Positions 1 to 11,441 of a stretch of 64,000 nucleotides of DNA are shown here, piece after piece. How positions within the stretch are numbered: the first letter of the stretch is position 1; every line of letters starts with the position of its first letter. The notes under the pieces were generated by a model. It saw only the letters and a list, made by a program, of their open reading frames with translations. It made no database searches and had not been told where the DNA came from. The position numbers were made by a program, and so were the translations under genes. The DNA lies in NCBI RefSeq assembly GCF_000739735.1, contig NZ_BBJF01000004.1:1132227-1196226 (forward strand), read 5' to 3'. This DNA comes from Paraburkholderia ginsengisoli NBRC 100965. GTDB lineage: Bacteria > Pseudomonadota > Gammaproteobacteria > Burkholderiales > Burkholderiaceae.

Positions 1-70
1 GGCGACCCGATTATCTTCCGGCATGCAAGGTTCGACAATACGCGCTCCATTGTTCGCGGTCGAGGTCCCC

Positions 71-985
71 ATGTTGAAACAGGAACGTCTGCTCCTGCTG
101 TCCGATCTGATGCTGCTTGCGGTCGCGGTCGTGTGGGGCACCAGTTACGGCGTCGTGAAGAGCGCGCTGGTGTTCTATCCGGTGCTGGGTCTGCTGGCGC
201 TGCGCTTCGGCATCACGTTCGTGATCCTGTCACCGGCGTTGCGCCATCTGCGCTTCGCCGACGCCCGCACGCTGCGCGGCGTGCTGATCGCCGGCATTCT
301 GCTGCTTGGCATCTACCTGTGCGAAACGTTCGGCATCCTGATGACCCGCGCCGCCAACGCCGCGTTTCTGATCAGCCTGTGCGTGGTGCTGACGCCGCTC
401 GTCGAATGGTTGCTGCTCAAGCGGCGGCCGAGCCGTATCGAGTGGGCGGCGGTGGCGCTGTCGCTGCTCGGCGCATGGCTGCTGGCCGGCGACGGCGCAA
501 TGAGCTTCAATCCCGGCGACGCACTGATCCTGCTCGCCGCGTTACTGCGGGCTTTGACCGTGTGTGTGACCAAACGCGTGATGCGCGATTCGGCGTTGCC
601 GCCGTTGTCGGTGACTGCCGTTCAGTCGGGCGTGGTGGCGTTCGGCAGCGCGGCCACCGCCTGGGTGTTCACGTCGCATCAGCAGTGGCAAGCGGTGCCG
701 ACGCTGACCGGCCATTCGACGTTCTGGGCTTACGTCGCGTATCTGGTGCTGGCCTGCACGCTGTTCGCGTTCTTCGCGCAGAACTTCGCGATCAAGCGCA
801 GCAGCCCGACGCGCGTGTCGCTGCTGATGGGCAGCGAGCCGGCGTTCGGCGCGGTCTTCGCGAGCATCTGGTTAGGTGAGCGGATTTCGACGACCGCGTG
901 GGTCGGTGGTGCGCTGATCGTCGCCGCTTCGGTGCTGGCGACGGTGCGGTGGCGCGCGTGGCGCACGAGCGTCGCGCAGGCGTGA
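71..985 (+). CDS. EamA/DMT-family transporter
   Basis: Integral inner-membrane protein of 304 residues with about ten hydrophobic segments and the duplicated EamA fold of drug/metabolite exporters. The first half opens with a VVWGTSYG stretch typical of EamA starts, and the second half carries the LGERIS motif seen near the end of these carriers. An earlier in-frame ATG at 23 exists, but the residues between it and 71 are not membrane-like, so 71 is preferred. The gene probably exports a small metabolite or amino acid; the substrate cannot be read from the sequence. It converges on the amidohydrolase gene, and a strong hairpin terminator follows at 1005-1040. Confidence 0.85.
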   Translation: MLKQERLLLLSDLMLLAVAVVWGTSYGVVKSALVFYPVLGLLALRFGITFVILSPALRHLRFADARTLRGVLIAGILLLGIYLCETFGILMTRAANAAFLISLCVVLTPLVEWLLLKRRPSRIEWAAVALSLLGAWLLAGDGAMSFNPGDALILLAALLRALTVCVTKRVMRDSALPPLSVTAVQSGVVAFGSAATAWVFTSHQQWQAVPTLTGHSTFWAYVAYLVLACTLFAFFAQNFAIKRSSPTRVSLLMGSEPAFGAVFASIWLGERISTTAWVGGALIVAASVLATVRWRAWRTSVAQA

Positions 986-1004
986 TAATGAGCGCGACAC
1001 GGAC

Positions 1005-1040
1005 GACGCTACCGGCGCAAAGCGCCGGTAGCGTCTCTTT
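1005..1040 (+). terminator. Rho-independent terminator after the DMT transporter
   Basis: A perfect 14-bp stem (GACGCTACCGGCGC and its complement) closes a three-base AAA loop and is followed by TCTTT. It lies 20 bases after the DMT stop codon and between two convergent genes. Confidence 0.8.
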
Positions 1041-1106
1041 CGTGCGGGCAGTTCGAGCGTTATGACTGCCGGGCGCTGCTCTCACGAAGCCGCGCCTGAT
1101 ATCGAA

Positions 1107-2354
1107 TCAACGCGACACGACCATGCCCCGCTCGCTCACCACCTCGCCCCGCTGCAACACATACGCGAGGCGCTCGCCCTGGCCGGTCAACACGCCGATA
1201 TCCTTCAACGGATCGCCATCCACCACCAGCACGTCGGCAATCGCGCCGGCCTGAATCACGCCAAGCTTGCCCTTCAGCTCGACGATATCTGCGGCGATCG
1301 TGGTGGCCGAACGCAGTGCTTCCAGATTGCCGAGCACGTCGGCGCGAATGCGCAACTCGTCGCTCTGGAACGTGTGCATCTCGCCGAGCAGGTCCGAACC
1401 GAACCCCATCGGCACACCCGCGTTCGCGTAGATCTGCAGCGAGTCGCGCCCTGCCTGGCGCACGGTTTCGATCTTGGCGATCGAATCGGCCGGCAGACCG
1501 TAGTCGGCGCCATGTTTGGCCAACGCATCGTACGTGACGAGCGTCGGCACGACGAATGCGCCGTGTTCGTGCATCAGTCGCGCGGCCGCTTCGTCGACGA
1601 GGTTGCCGTGCTCGATCGTGCGCACCCCGCAGCGGATCGCCCGCGAAATCGCGCGACCGGTGTACGCGTGAGCCATCACGTAGGTGTTGGCCGCTTGTGC
1701 TTCCTCCACGATCGCGCGAATTTCGTCCTCGGAATACTGTGTGTTGCTGATCGGATCGGTCGGCGACGCGACGCCGCCCGACGCCATGATCTTGATCTGC
1801 GTGGCACCCTTCTGGATCTCTTCACGCACGGCTAGCCGCACCGCGTCCACGCCGTCGACCACGCGTGCAATCGCGCCCGCGCGAAACGCGCATGAACACG
1901 GTTCGAGCACGTCGCCGCGCGGACGGAAGTCGCCGTGACCGCCGGTCTGCGACAACGCCTTGCCCGACGGAAAAATTCGCGGCCCCGGAATCAGGCCGCT
2001 TTCGAGTGCCTGCGTCAAACCCCAATCCGCGCCGCCCGCATCGCGCACGCTGGTGAAGCCGCGGCCGAGCATCGCCTTCAGAATCGGCAGCGCGCGAATC
2101 GCGGTGAGAATATTAGGCTGCGCCGCGTTCACACCGAGGTTCGCGCGCGAAGCCAGCACGTGCACGTGACAGTCGATCAGGCCGGGCATCACCGTCTTGC
2201 CACGCGCATCGATCACGCGTGCGTTCGGCAGATCGACGGGACGGTCGGTGACTTCGACGATGTGGCCGTTTTCTATCACGACGTGATGATGTTCGAGGAA
2301 CGCGCCCTGCGCCAGATCGAGTACGTTGCCGCCGCTGATTACCGTAATGCTCAT
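1107..2354 (-). CDS. Amidohydrolase-family metal-dependent hydrolase
   Basis: A 415-residue cytoplasmic enzyme of the amidohydrolase superfamily, closest in pattern to the imidazolonepropionase-like or prolidase-like branch. An N-terminal beta-sandwich strand leads to the metal-binding DCHVHVLA motif (His63, His65). Further conserved elements are KIMASGG (probable bridging lysine), MAHAYTG, TIEHGN and GSDLLGEM, which supply the remaining metal ligands and the catalytic aspartate. The C-terminus has the GxIADVLVVDGDP signature. It is the last gene of a minus-strand set with an MHS transporter and a LysR regulator, so it probably hydrolyses an imported amide or cyclic compound. The substrate is not identifiable. 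Confidence 0.85.
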   Translation of the reverse strand: MSITVISGGNVLDLAQGAFLEHHHVVIENGHIVEVTDRPVDLPNARVIDARGKTVMPGLIDCHVHVLASRANLGVNAAQPNILTAIRALPILKAMLGRGFTSVRDAGGADWGLTQALESGLIPGPRIFPSGKALSQTGGHGDFRPRGDVLEPCSCAFRAGAIARVVDGVDAVRLAVREEIQKGATQIKIMASGGVASPTDPISNTQYSEDEIRAIVEEAQAANTYVMAHAYTGRAISRAIRCGVRTIEHGNLVDEAAARLMHEHGAFVVPTLVTYDALAKHGADYGLPADSIAKIETVRQAGRDSLQIYANAGVPMGFGSDLLGEMHTFQSDELRIRADVLGNLEALRSATTIAADIVELKGKLGVIQAGAIADVLVVDGDPLKDIGVLTGQGERLAYVLQRGEVVSERGMVVSR

Positions 2355-2415
2355 TGATATCTTCCTGACTGGATGAAGGAAACCGCCCGGCCCGCAGCGG
2401 GCCGGACGCGCCGCT

Positions 2416-3723
2416 TCAGGCGCGGCGTGGGCGCGAATCGCGCACGAAGAAGGTGCCGGTGAGGCTGATGGCCGCGGCGATCATCACGTAGATCGCAGGC
2501 GCCATGTTGCTGCCCGTCGACGCGATCAGCCACGTGATGAAGAACGGTGCGAAACCGCCGAAGATCGTCACCGCGAAGTTGTAGGCGACGGACAATCCCG
2601 TCGACAGCACCTTGGTCGGAAATAGTTCGGAGAACGCAGCGAGAATCGGACCGGTGTACGCGGCGATCAGCAAACCGAACACGCCCTGGAACACCATCAG
2701 CGACGCGAGGCCCGGCGTGTGATTGATGTACGCGAACATCGGCCATGCGAGCAGCAGGATCGACACGGCCGCGCCAGAGAGGAACGGGCGGCGGCCGAAG
2801 CGGTCCGCCAGCTTGCCGACCACCGGCGAGAAGCACATGATCATCAGCCCGCCGAACATGCCCGCGAAGAAGCCGGTCGATTGCGGCAGATGCAACGTGC
2901 GCACCGAATACGTCGGCATATAGAACAGCAGCACGTAGGTGCAGACGGTCCACAGAATGACCATCGAGAAACTGGCGAATGTCTCGCGTGGAAAGCGCTG
3001 GAACACTTCGGCGAGCGGCGAATCGTTCTTCGCTTCTTCAGCCACCGCGCTAAATGCCGGCGTTTCATCCATGCGGCTGCGAATGAAATAACCGACCGGT
3101 CCGATCAGAATGCCGATCAGGAACGGCATTCTCCAGCCCCACGAATGCAGCGCATCGGTGCTCAGATTCGTCGTCACGAAGGTGCCGACCGCTGCGCCGA
3201 GCAGCACGGCAAAACCGATGCTCGACTGAATCCAGCTCGAATAGAACGCCCGCTGATTGGCCGGCGCGTATTCGGTGAGGAACGCAGTGGCGGTGCCCAT
3301 TTCGCCGCCGGCCGAGAAGCCTTGCAGCAAACGCGCGACCACGATCAGCACCGGCGCCCACAGGCCGATCTGATCGTACGTGGGTGCGAGGCCGATCAGC
3401 GCCGTGCCGCCCGCCATCAACAGAATGGTCAGCGACAGCGCCGCCTTTCGGCCGACCTTGTCCGCATATACGCCGAGCACGATGCCACCCACCGGCCGCA
3501 TGAAAAAGCCCACGCCGAAGGTCGCCACCGCGAGCAGCAGCGAGCTCAGTTCATTGCCGGTAGGAAAGAACAGCTTCGCGATAATGACCGCGAAAAAGCT
3601 GTACACGGTGAAGTCGAACCATTCGAGCCCGTTGCCGAGCACGGTGGCGATGATGGCGCGGCGCCGCTGTCGCGCGAGCGAGTCGACGGAGAGTGCGACG
3701 GTGGATGAAAGCGTTCCCTGCAT
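2416..3723 (-). CDS. MFS transporter, metabolite:H+ symporter (MHS) type
   Basis: A 435-residue, 12-segment major facilitator. The opening GNGLEWFDFTVYSFF is the hallmark of the MHS family (ProP/KgtP/ShiA relatives), and ADKVGRKAA between helices 2 and 3 is the MFS signature loop. ATG at 3723 is chosen because a purine-rich GGAAAGAG precedes it; ATG at 3738 would add five residues. The gene ends 61 bases before the amidohydrolase start on the same strand, so the two are probably co-transcribed and this protein likely imports the hydrolase substrate. Function is inferred from family and context. Confidence 0.85.
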   Translation of the reverse strand: MQGTLSSTVALSVDSLARQRRRAIIATVLGNGLEWFDFTVYSFFAVIIAKLFFPTGNELSSLLLAVATFGVGFFMRPVGGIVLGVYADKVGRKAALSLTILLMAGGTALIGLAPTYDQIGLWAPVLIVVARLLQGFSAGGEMGTATAFLTEYAPANQRAFYSSWIQSSIGFAVLLGAAVGTFVTTNLSTDALHSWGWRMPFLIGILIGPVGYFIRSRMDETPAFSAVAEEAKNDSPLAEVFQRFPRETFASFSMVILWTVCTYVLLFYMPTYSVRTLHLPQSTGFFAGMFGGLMIMCFSPVVGKLADRFGRRPFLSGAAVSILLLAWPMFAYINHTPGLASLMVFQGVFGLLIAAYTGPILAAFSELFPTKVLSTGLSVAYNFAVTIFGGFAPFFITWLIASTGSNMAPAIYVMIAAAISLTGTFFVRDSRPRRA

Positions 3724-3901
3724 GGTCTCTTTCCTCATCTGGCTGCCCTGTCAGGCGGTAGTGTCGGCAACGCGCCACGCCGTGATCGAGCGGCGTCTTC
3801 GCATGCATAACGCCGATCCTAGAGACACCTGAATTGTTTTCGAAACGAAAGATTCGCATGCACGCATGCGCGCAGCGCATGCGAAACTGGAATGCGGCGA
3901 T

Positions 3902-4819
3902 TCAGCCCCCCGCCCTGCCCATCTGCTCTTCGGCCTGTTCGAACAGCCAGCGCGTGAAGACGCGCGCCGCCTGGTTCTGCGAGCGGTCGTTCGGCGACAC
4001 CACGTAATAGCCGCCGCCGTGACTCGCGGACGCCTGCGTCGCGCGCACCAGCAGCCCTTCGCTCAGACATGCGTCGATCATATGCCGCCAGCCGAGCACC
4101 ACGCCCTGGCCGAGAATCGCCATCTGCACGAGCTGCGGATAATGATTGACGACGACCGCCTGCGGCGAAGCGGGCATCTGCACGCCGTTCAGACGGAACC
4201 ACTCGGGCCATGACATCCATTGCCGCTGGCCGTCTTCCTGCATCAGCAGCGTTTCGCGCGCGAGGTCGGCGGGTTCCAGCACGCGGCCCGCGAGATATCC
4301 GGGCGAACAGACCGGGTACACCTCTTCGTCGAAGATGCGGCGCGCGGTGAAATGCGGCTCGGCGCGCTGACGGCTGTAGTAAAGACCCACGTCGAATTCA
4401 GCGGGGGATAGGGACGCGAGGCCATCGCGCACGATCATTCTGATCTTGACGTTAGGATGCGCGGCGCGAAACGCGCCGAGCCGCGGCGTGAGCCACAACA
4501 CCGCGACGCCGGATGAGCACGCGATCGTCAGTTCGAGATCGCCGTAGCGCTTCATCACGTCGAGCGTGGCTTCGGAGCACGTGGCAAGCAGCCACTGCAC
4601 ATGCTTCGCGTAACCTTCGCCGGCGATCGTCAGACGCAGCGCGCGATGCTCGCGCACGAACAGCGAGCGGCCAAGAAAATCTTCGAGCTGGGCGATCTGA
4701 CGGCTCACCGCGCTTTGCGTCAGATGCAGTTCGGCGGCGGCCTTGGTGAAGCTCGCATGCCGCACGGCCGATTCGAACGCGACCAGACATGGGAGCGGAG
4801 GTAACGGGGCGATACGCAT
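3902..4819 (-). CDS. LysR-family regulator, GcvA-like
   Basis: A 305-residue LysR-type transcription factor. An N-terminal winged helix-turn-helix (SFTKAAAELHLTQSAVSRQI, about residues 22-41) is followed by a substrate-binding domain. The start MRIAPLPPLPCLVAFESAVRH resembles the GcvA/AmpR subgroup. It is encoded upstream of, and in the same direction as, the MHS transporter and amidohydrolase, with a gap of about 180 bases. Local control of that pair is the simplest inference, although LysR genes more often sit divergently. No effector can be assigned. Confidence 0.85.
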   Translation of the reverse strand: MRIAPLPPLPCLVAFESAVRHASFTKAAAELHLTQSAVSRQIAQLEDFLGRSLFVREHRALRLTIAGEGYAKHVQWLLATCSEATLDVMKRYGDLELTIACSSGVAVLWLTPRLGAFRAAHPNVKIRMIVRDGLASLSPAEFDVGLYYSRQRAEPHFTARRIFDEEVYPVCSPGYLAGRVLEPADLARETLLMQEDGQRQWMSWPEWFRLNGVQMPASPQAVVVNHYPQLVQMAILGQGVVLGWRHMIDACLSEGLLVRATQASASHGGGYYVVSPNDRSQNQAARVFTRWLFEQAEEQMGRAGG

Positions 4820-5099
4820 GATGAGGGTGGCCGAGTGACGATCGCACCATCATAGCGGGTACGGGTATCGGCTCGATCATGCGAAGGGTGAGGATCGTCG
4901 TCGTGAAGCGATGGGCAGATGGGTGCGCTTCGCGGCGCGCGGGCAGCGCAATCACGCCACGCACGTGGCGCGCGTGCGGATGCTCCGCAAATCGCCGCGC
5001 GGCACGCAACGTATTGCAAATTCAGCGCGAACTCAATCCGAACCAGCGCGGGCTTTCATTCACGCGGCAAAGCGCGGCGAGCACCGAGACTACGAGCCG

Positions 5100-6368
5100 T
5101 CACGAACTCGGCGCCAGTTCCTTTTCCCCTTCACCGTCCAGCGAGCGCGTGTCGCGCAGTTGCGGGAATAGCTTCATCCACAGCATCGCGACCGTGATCG
5201 TCGCGAGACCGCCGACCAGCACCGCCGTACGCGCGCCCCACCAGCCTGCCGTCACGCCCGACTCGAATTCGCCGAGCTGATTCGACGTGCCGATGAAAAG
5301 CGAATTGACGGCGCTCACGCGGCCCAGCATTTCATCGGGCGTGCGCAGTTGCACGAGCGACAGCCGCACCACCACGCTGATCGTGTCCGACGCGCCCAAT
5401 ACCATCAGTGCAAACAGCGACACGAAGAATTGATGCGACAGGCCGAACACCACCGTCGCGAGGCCGAACGTGATCACGCCGCCGAACATCGCCGCGCCGG
5501 GCCGGTTGCGCAACGGGAAATGCGCGAGCCAGATGGTGCCCGCGAGCGCGCCGATCGCGGTGCCCGAGCGCAGCAGACCGAGACCGAGCGGCCCCGTGTG
5601 CAGCACGTCGCGCGCGAAAATCGGCAACAGCGCGGTCGCGCCGCCGAACAACACCGCGAACAGATCGAGCGACAGTGCGCCGAGAATCACCGGCTCCCGG
5701 CGAATGAACGCGATGCCCGAGAAGATCGATTCGAGCGTCACGGGCGCGCGGCTCGCCGGTTTGGTTTGCAGCGGAATGCTCCACACGGACGCGGCGGCGG
5801 CCGCGAACGACAGCGTGCACGCGAGATAGGCCGCGCCCGGACCGATGCCGTACAGCAGACCGCCCAACGCGGGGCCCGCGATCTGCGCGGTTTGATTCGC
5901 CGACGTGGCCCACGCCGTCGCTTTGGGCAGGTAGCCGCGCGGCACGACGGCGGGCAACAGCGAAGCGACCGCGGGCGATTCGAACGCGCGCGCCGCGCCG
6001 ACGCATGCGGCCAGCACATAGATGACCGGCGCGCTGATCCAGCCGCCGAAGGTGCCGAAAGCGAACAGCAACGCAGCGACGCTTTCAAGGCTCTGACAGA
6101 TGGCCGCGATGCGGCGGCGGTCGTAGCGGTCGGCGACGTGGCCGACCACGAGCGTCAGCACGAACATCGGCAGAAACTGCGCGAGGCCGACGAGGCCCAG
6201 TGCGAACGCGCTATGCGTGAGCGCGTAGATGTGCCAGCCCATCGCCACTGCAAGCATCTGGAACGAGAGTGACGACAGGATGCGGGTGCACCAGAAGCGT
6301 TGGAATGGGGGGTGCTTCGGGAGGCTGAAGGTGGGGGAATCGGTGGGGTCGGCGGGAGCTGGGGGCAT
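5100..6368 (-). CDS. MFS exporter, EntS-like
   Basis: A 422-residue, 12-segment major facilitator of the MFS_3 (enterobactin exporter EntS-like) type. The loop between helices 2 and 3 reads GHVADRYDRRRI, the MFS signature. The N-terminal KHPPFQRFWCTRILSSL, a short amphipathic stretch before helix 1, is typical of this branch. No siderophore synthesis genes are adjacent, so a role in siderophore export is unsupported, and it may be a general drug or metabolite exporter. It is a single-gene unit: about 280 bases separate its stop from the LysR start, and 364 bases of apparently non-coding DNA separate its start from tRNA-Ser. Confidence 0.8.
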   Translation of the reverse strand: MPPAPADPTDSPTFSLPKHPPFQRFWCTRILSSLSFQMLAVAMGWHIYALTHSAFALGLVGLAQFLPMFVLTLVVGHVADRYDRRRIAAICQSLESVAALLFAFGTFGGWISAPVIYVLAACVGAARAFESPAVASLLPAVVPRGYLPKATAWATSANQTAQIAGPALGGLLYGIGPGAAYLACTLSFAAAAASVWSIPLQTKPASRAPVTLESIFSGIAFIRREPVILGALSLDLFAVLFGGATALLPIFARDVLHTGPLGLGLLRSGTAIGALAGTIWLAHFPLRNRPGAAMFGGVITFGLATVVFGLSHQFFVSLFALMVLGASDTISVVVRLSLVQLRTPDEMLGRVSAVNSLFIGTSNQLGEFESGVTAGWWGARTAVLVGGLATITVAMLWMKLFPQLRDTRSLDGEGEKELAPSS

Positions 6369-6732
6369 CGGTCTCTGCTCTTTACGTGGCTGTGTCGCGG
6401 GCTTGGGCGGGCGCTAGTTTAGAGCAAGATGGCCGGGGGTGCTTGGGGCGACAGGGATGACTCGTTGTCATCCGAAGCGAAAAGTTTCGCGGTGGGGACG
6501 CCTCAATAAGGCTAGGGGCCCGTGGCGATCCGGTCGCACGGATGGACCGGGCGACCACGCGGCCGTTGCGATGGCGAAGGCTGAAAATGCACGAGCGATG
6601 CTGACAACCCAGACAGTCTGAGCACGTCTCGCGCGTGCGGGCCCGGCTTAACGTGGTGAACAGACAGGGGAAAAGCGGAACTCGTGGGACCTTTGCGCTG
6701 AATATAAAATGCTGCAAAGGCTTGGGGTATTC
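6369..6732. other. Non-coding gap between the MFS exporter and tRNA-Ser
   Basis: The short open frames here are low-quality shadows without ribosome sites. I see no RNA, repeat or operator beyond whatever promoter the exporter uses. Confidence 0.4.
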
Positions 6733-6823
6733 TGGCGGAGAGACGGGGATTCGAACCCCGGATAGGTTATTAACCTATACACGCTTTCCAGGCGTGCGAC
6801 TTAAACCGCTCATCCATCTCTCC
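6733..6823 (-). tRNA. tRNA-Ser (anticodon GGA)
   Basis: Read on the minus strand, the 5' acceptor arm GGAGAGA pairs with TCTCTCC, then come discriminator G and an encoded CCA at 6733-6735. The anticodon arm contains CTGGAAA, giving GGA (Ser). A long variable arm (TATAGGTTAATAACCTAT region) is diagnostic for a class II tRNA such as serine. The T arm reads CGGGG-TTCGAAT-CCCCG. The length of 91 nt including CCA is normal for tRNA-Ser. The + strand reading of this gene produces the familiar spurious peptide GGETGIRTPDRL. Confidence 0.96.
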
Positions 6824-6883
6824 GGCGGGGAGCCGAATTATAGCAAACTTCGCGCCCTGCGCCACACCCATGCGCAAACGCGT

Positions 6884-8902
6884 TCAAGGATGCCGGATAT
6901 AGTCCACCAGCGCCGTCGTATAAGCATCCGGTTTGCGGTCGAACAGACTCACGCCGATCGCCACCAGAAAGCCCGCCGGCACGCCGAACACGCCCGAGCT
7001 GATCGGCTCGATGCCGAACCAGCGTGCGCCCGTGAAGCCGGTCATCTGCGTGAAGAACGGATACGTCGAGACGATGTAATAGATGCACACGACAAGCCCC
7101 GCCACCATCCCGGCCACCGCGCCGAGTCGGGTCGTGCGCTTCCAGAACACGCCGAGCACCAGCACCGGAAACAGACTCGACGCCGCCAGCGAAAACGCCG
7201 CGCCCACCAGAAACAGAATATTCCCCGTATTCAACGACGCCACGTACGACGCAAACAACGCCACCCCCAGCAACAGAATCTTCGAGATCGTCACGCGCCG
7301 CTGGCTCGACGCGCCGGGGTCGACCATGTGGTAGTACACGTCGTGCGACAACGCATTGGCGATCGTCAGCAGCAAACCGTCCGCGGTCGACAGCGCCGCC
7401 GCCAACGCGCCCGCCGCGATCAAGCCCGACATCACGTACGGCAGCCCCGCGATCTCGGGTGCGGCGAGCACCACCATATCCGGCTGCATCTGGATCTCGC
7501 TCCATCGCACGATGCCGTCGCCGTTCGTATCGGTGAGGCTGATCAGGCTCGGCTCGACCTTGCGCCATTGCATCAGCCATTGCGGCAGATCGGCAAAGTG
7601 ATGGCCGACCAGGTTGCTCAGCATCTCGTACTTGATCAGCACCGCCAGCACCGGCACCGTCAGATAGAACAGCGCGACGAAAAAGAGCGTCCAGCCGACC
7701 GAGCGTCGCGCGGACGCCACCGAGGTCGTCGTGTTATAGCGCGTCAGGATATGCGGCAGGCTCGCCGTGCCGAGCGACAGACACAGCAGCAGCGACAGAA
7801 AATTGCGCTCGTGGATGCGCCGGTCGTCATCGTTGACGGCGGGAAACGGCTCGTGCATCGGCACCGGCGCGGCCGCGCGCATCAGCATCTCGTCGCGATG
7901 CTGGGTCCAGACGATCTGCGCGGCGGCGGCATCGCGCGGAAACTGTTCGAGCGCCCTCTCGCGCACCTTGATGTCGCGCAGCGGTCCATTGTGACGGCGC
8001 AGATCGGCGACTTCCTGCGTGAGCCGCTGCTTCTCGTCGACGAACGATTGCGGCAACGTGTCGAGGCGCCGCTGCATGAGGGTCGCGCGGCGTCGATAGT
8101 CGTCACGCACGGTCTGTTCGAGCGGCTCGTCGCGCACCTGCTTCTCGAGGCTCTCCATGCGCTCCATCAACCGACCGTAGCTGATTTGCGGCACCCAGCC
8201 GAGGCCGTCCTTATGCGCGATCATCGACACGGGAATCAGGATCGCCGCGATCAGGATGATGTACTGCGCGACCTGGGTCCACGTGACCGCGCGCATGCCG
8301 CCGAGAAACGAGCACACCAGAATGCCCGCGAGTCCGCAGAAAATGCCGACCGCGAAATCCACGCCGATGAAGCGCGTCGCAATCAGGCCGACGCCCTGGA
8401 TCTGCGCGACCAGATAGACGAACGAACACAGGATCGCGGCGAGCGCGGCGAGGCCGCGTACCGCGTTGCTCGAAAAGCGCGTGCCGAGGAAATCGGGAAT
8501 CGTGTAGCGCGCGAGCTTGCGCACGTACGGCGCGAGCAGGAACGCGACGAGGCAATAGCCGCCGGTCCATCCCATCAGATAGGCGAGACCGTCGTATCCG
8601 GTCGCATAGATCGACCCCGCCAGTCCGATGAACGACGCGGCCGACAACCAGTCGGCGGCAGTCGCCATGCCGTTGAACGCGGACGGCACGCGCCGCCCCG
8701 CCACGTAGTACTCGACCAGATCGGATGTGCGCGACAGCACGCCGATCACCGCATACACCGCGATCGGCACGAACAGGAACACATAGCCGATCCACACGCC
8801 TGGGCCGGTGGTGCGCTCGATGCGCCACATCACGTAGATGAACAGCAGGAAGCCGAGCGTATAGAGCGCGTAGGAGCGGATCAGCCGATGCGTGAGTTTC
8901 AT
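6884..8902 (-). CDS. Sodium:solute symporter with coiled-coil insert and EF-hand-like loop
   Basis: A 672-residue member of the sodium:solute symporter family, of the VC_2705-like group paired with a DUF4212 small subunit. The transmembrane core includes GRRVPSAFNGMATAADWLSA, a conserved SSS helix. A soluble, charged, probably coiled-coil insert lies at about residues 240-350, and a DTNGDGIVRWSE loop at residues 458-469 fits the EF-hand calcium-binding pattern. ATG at 8902 is chosen because it starts four bases after the upstream stop; a longer frame to 8992 would begin with a Pro/Arg-rich tail. Lying downstream of acs, it may import acetate or another short acid. Confidence 0.88.
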   Translation of the reverse strand: MKLTHRLIRSYALYTLGFLLFIYVMWRIERTTGPGVWIGYVFLFVPIAVYAVIGVLSRTSDLVEYYVAGRRVPSAFNGMATAADWLSAASFIGLAGSIYATGYDGLAYLMGWTGGYCLVAFLLAPYVRKLARYTIPDFLGTRFSSNAVRGLAALAAILCSFVYLVAQIQGVGLIATRFIGVDFAVGIFCGLAGILVCSFLGGMRAVTWTQVAQYIILIAAILIPVSMIAHKDGLGWVPQISYGRLMERMESLEKQVRDEPLEQTVRDDYRRRATLMQRRLDTLPQSFVDEKQRLTQEVADLRRHNGPLRDIKVRERALEQFPRDAAAAQIVWTQHRDEMLMRAAAPVPMHEPFPAVNDDDRRIHERNFLSLLLCLSLGTASLPHILTRYNTTTSVASARRSVGWTLFFVALFYLTVPVLAVLIKYEMLSNLVGHHFADLPQWLMQWRKVEPSLISLTDTNGDGIVRWSEIQMQPDMVVLAAPEIAGLPYVMSGLIAAGALAAALSTADGLLLTIANALSHDVYYHMVDPGASSQRRVTISKILLLGVALFASYVASLNTGNILFLVGAAFSLAASSLFPVLVLGVFWKRTTRLGAVAGMVAGLVVCIYYIVSTYPFFTQMTGFTGARWFGIEPISSGVFGVPAGFLVAIGVSLFDRKPDAYTTALVDYIRHP

Positions 8903-8906
8903 CGGC

Positions 8907-9311
8907 TCAACGTCCGCGAGCGGCGGGCGTATCAGCGCCGGCATTCGTGGGCGCGCCGGCGGCCGTCGTTGCGGTGGCTTTCGCATCCGCATCGAACGCG
9001 CGTTGCAGACGGCGGTCGGCGCGCTGCATCAGCACGATATACACGATGATCAACGCGAGGTAGATCAGGATCGCGCCCTGCGCGCCGAAGTAGAACGGCA
9101 GCCTGAACCCGTCGATGCGCACTTGCGACAACGCGGGCGCGATCAGCGGCAACACGAACGACACGATGAAGCCGAGCGTCATCAACGTCGCGATCAGCGC
9201 GAGATTGAAGCGCCAGTACTTTTGATGCGCGCGCGCCATCGCCGCCGAGACCGCTGGCGGTTCGGGCGCGGGATTGAGCGTAGCGTGTGAGGAGTGGTGC
9301 GGCGCGGCCAT
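8907..9311 (-). CDS. DUF4212 sodium/solute symporter small subunit
   Basis: A 134-residue membrane protein with two predicted transmembrane helices (around ALIATLMTLGFIVSFVLP and GAQGAILIYLALIIVYIVLM). The HQKYWRFNLALIATL start is characteristic of DUF4212, the small partner of VC_2705-type symporters. ATG at 9311 is preferred; a later start at MARAHQKYW is possible because the first 20 residues are low in conservation. Its stop is four bases before the symporter start, so the two are translationally coupled. The last 30 residues are an Ala/Thr-rich tail. Confidence 0.85.
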   Translation of the reverse strand: MAAPHHSSHATLNPAPEPPAVSAAMARAHQKYWRFNLALIATLMTLGFIVSFVLPLIAPALSQVRIDGFRLPFYFGAQGAILIYLALIIVYIVLMQRADRRLQRAFDADAKATATTAAGAPTNAGADTPAARGR

Positions 9312-9324
9312 GCGCCTGTTTAAC

Positions 9325-9367
9325 AAAAAGCCACCGGGCAGGCAATCGGGATTGTCCGCGCGGTGGC
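9325..9367 (-). terminator. Probable terminator after acs
   Basis: On the minus strand a GCCACCG...CGGTGGC stem with an inner imperfect stem is followed by TTTTT. It lies about 90 bases after the acs stop and just before the DUF4212 start, so the symporter pair may have a separate promoter or depend on readthrough. Confidence 0.55.
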
Positions 9368-9458
9368 GTTCGCAGCGTGGCTCAGCCACCCGTCTCCGCT
9401 TCGGATCAGGAGCGCGCCGTTCGACACGCTCCTGTCACGAACACGGATGAACCGGTGC

Positions 9459-11441
<1,983 letters not shown>

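Noticed and set aside
6635..9049. 804-codon plus-strand frame with a GGETGIRTPDRL motif
   Set aside because: It reads through the antisense of tRNA-Ser and of the symporter genes. The motif is the well-known spurious translation of a tRNA-Ser, and the rest is His/Arg/Gln-rich antisense.
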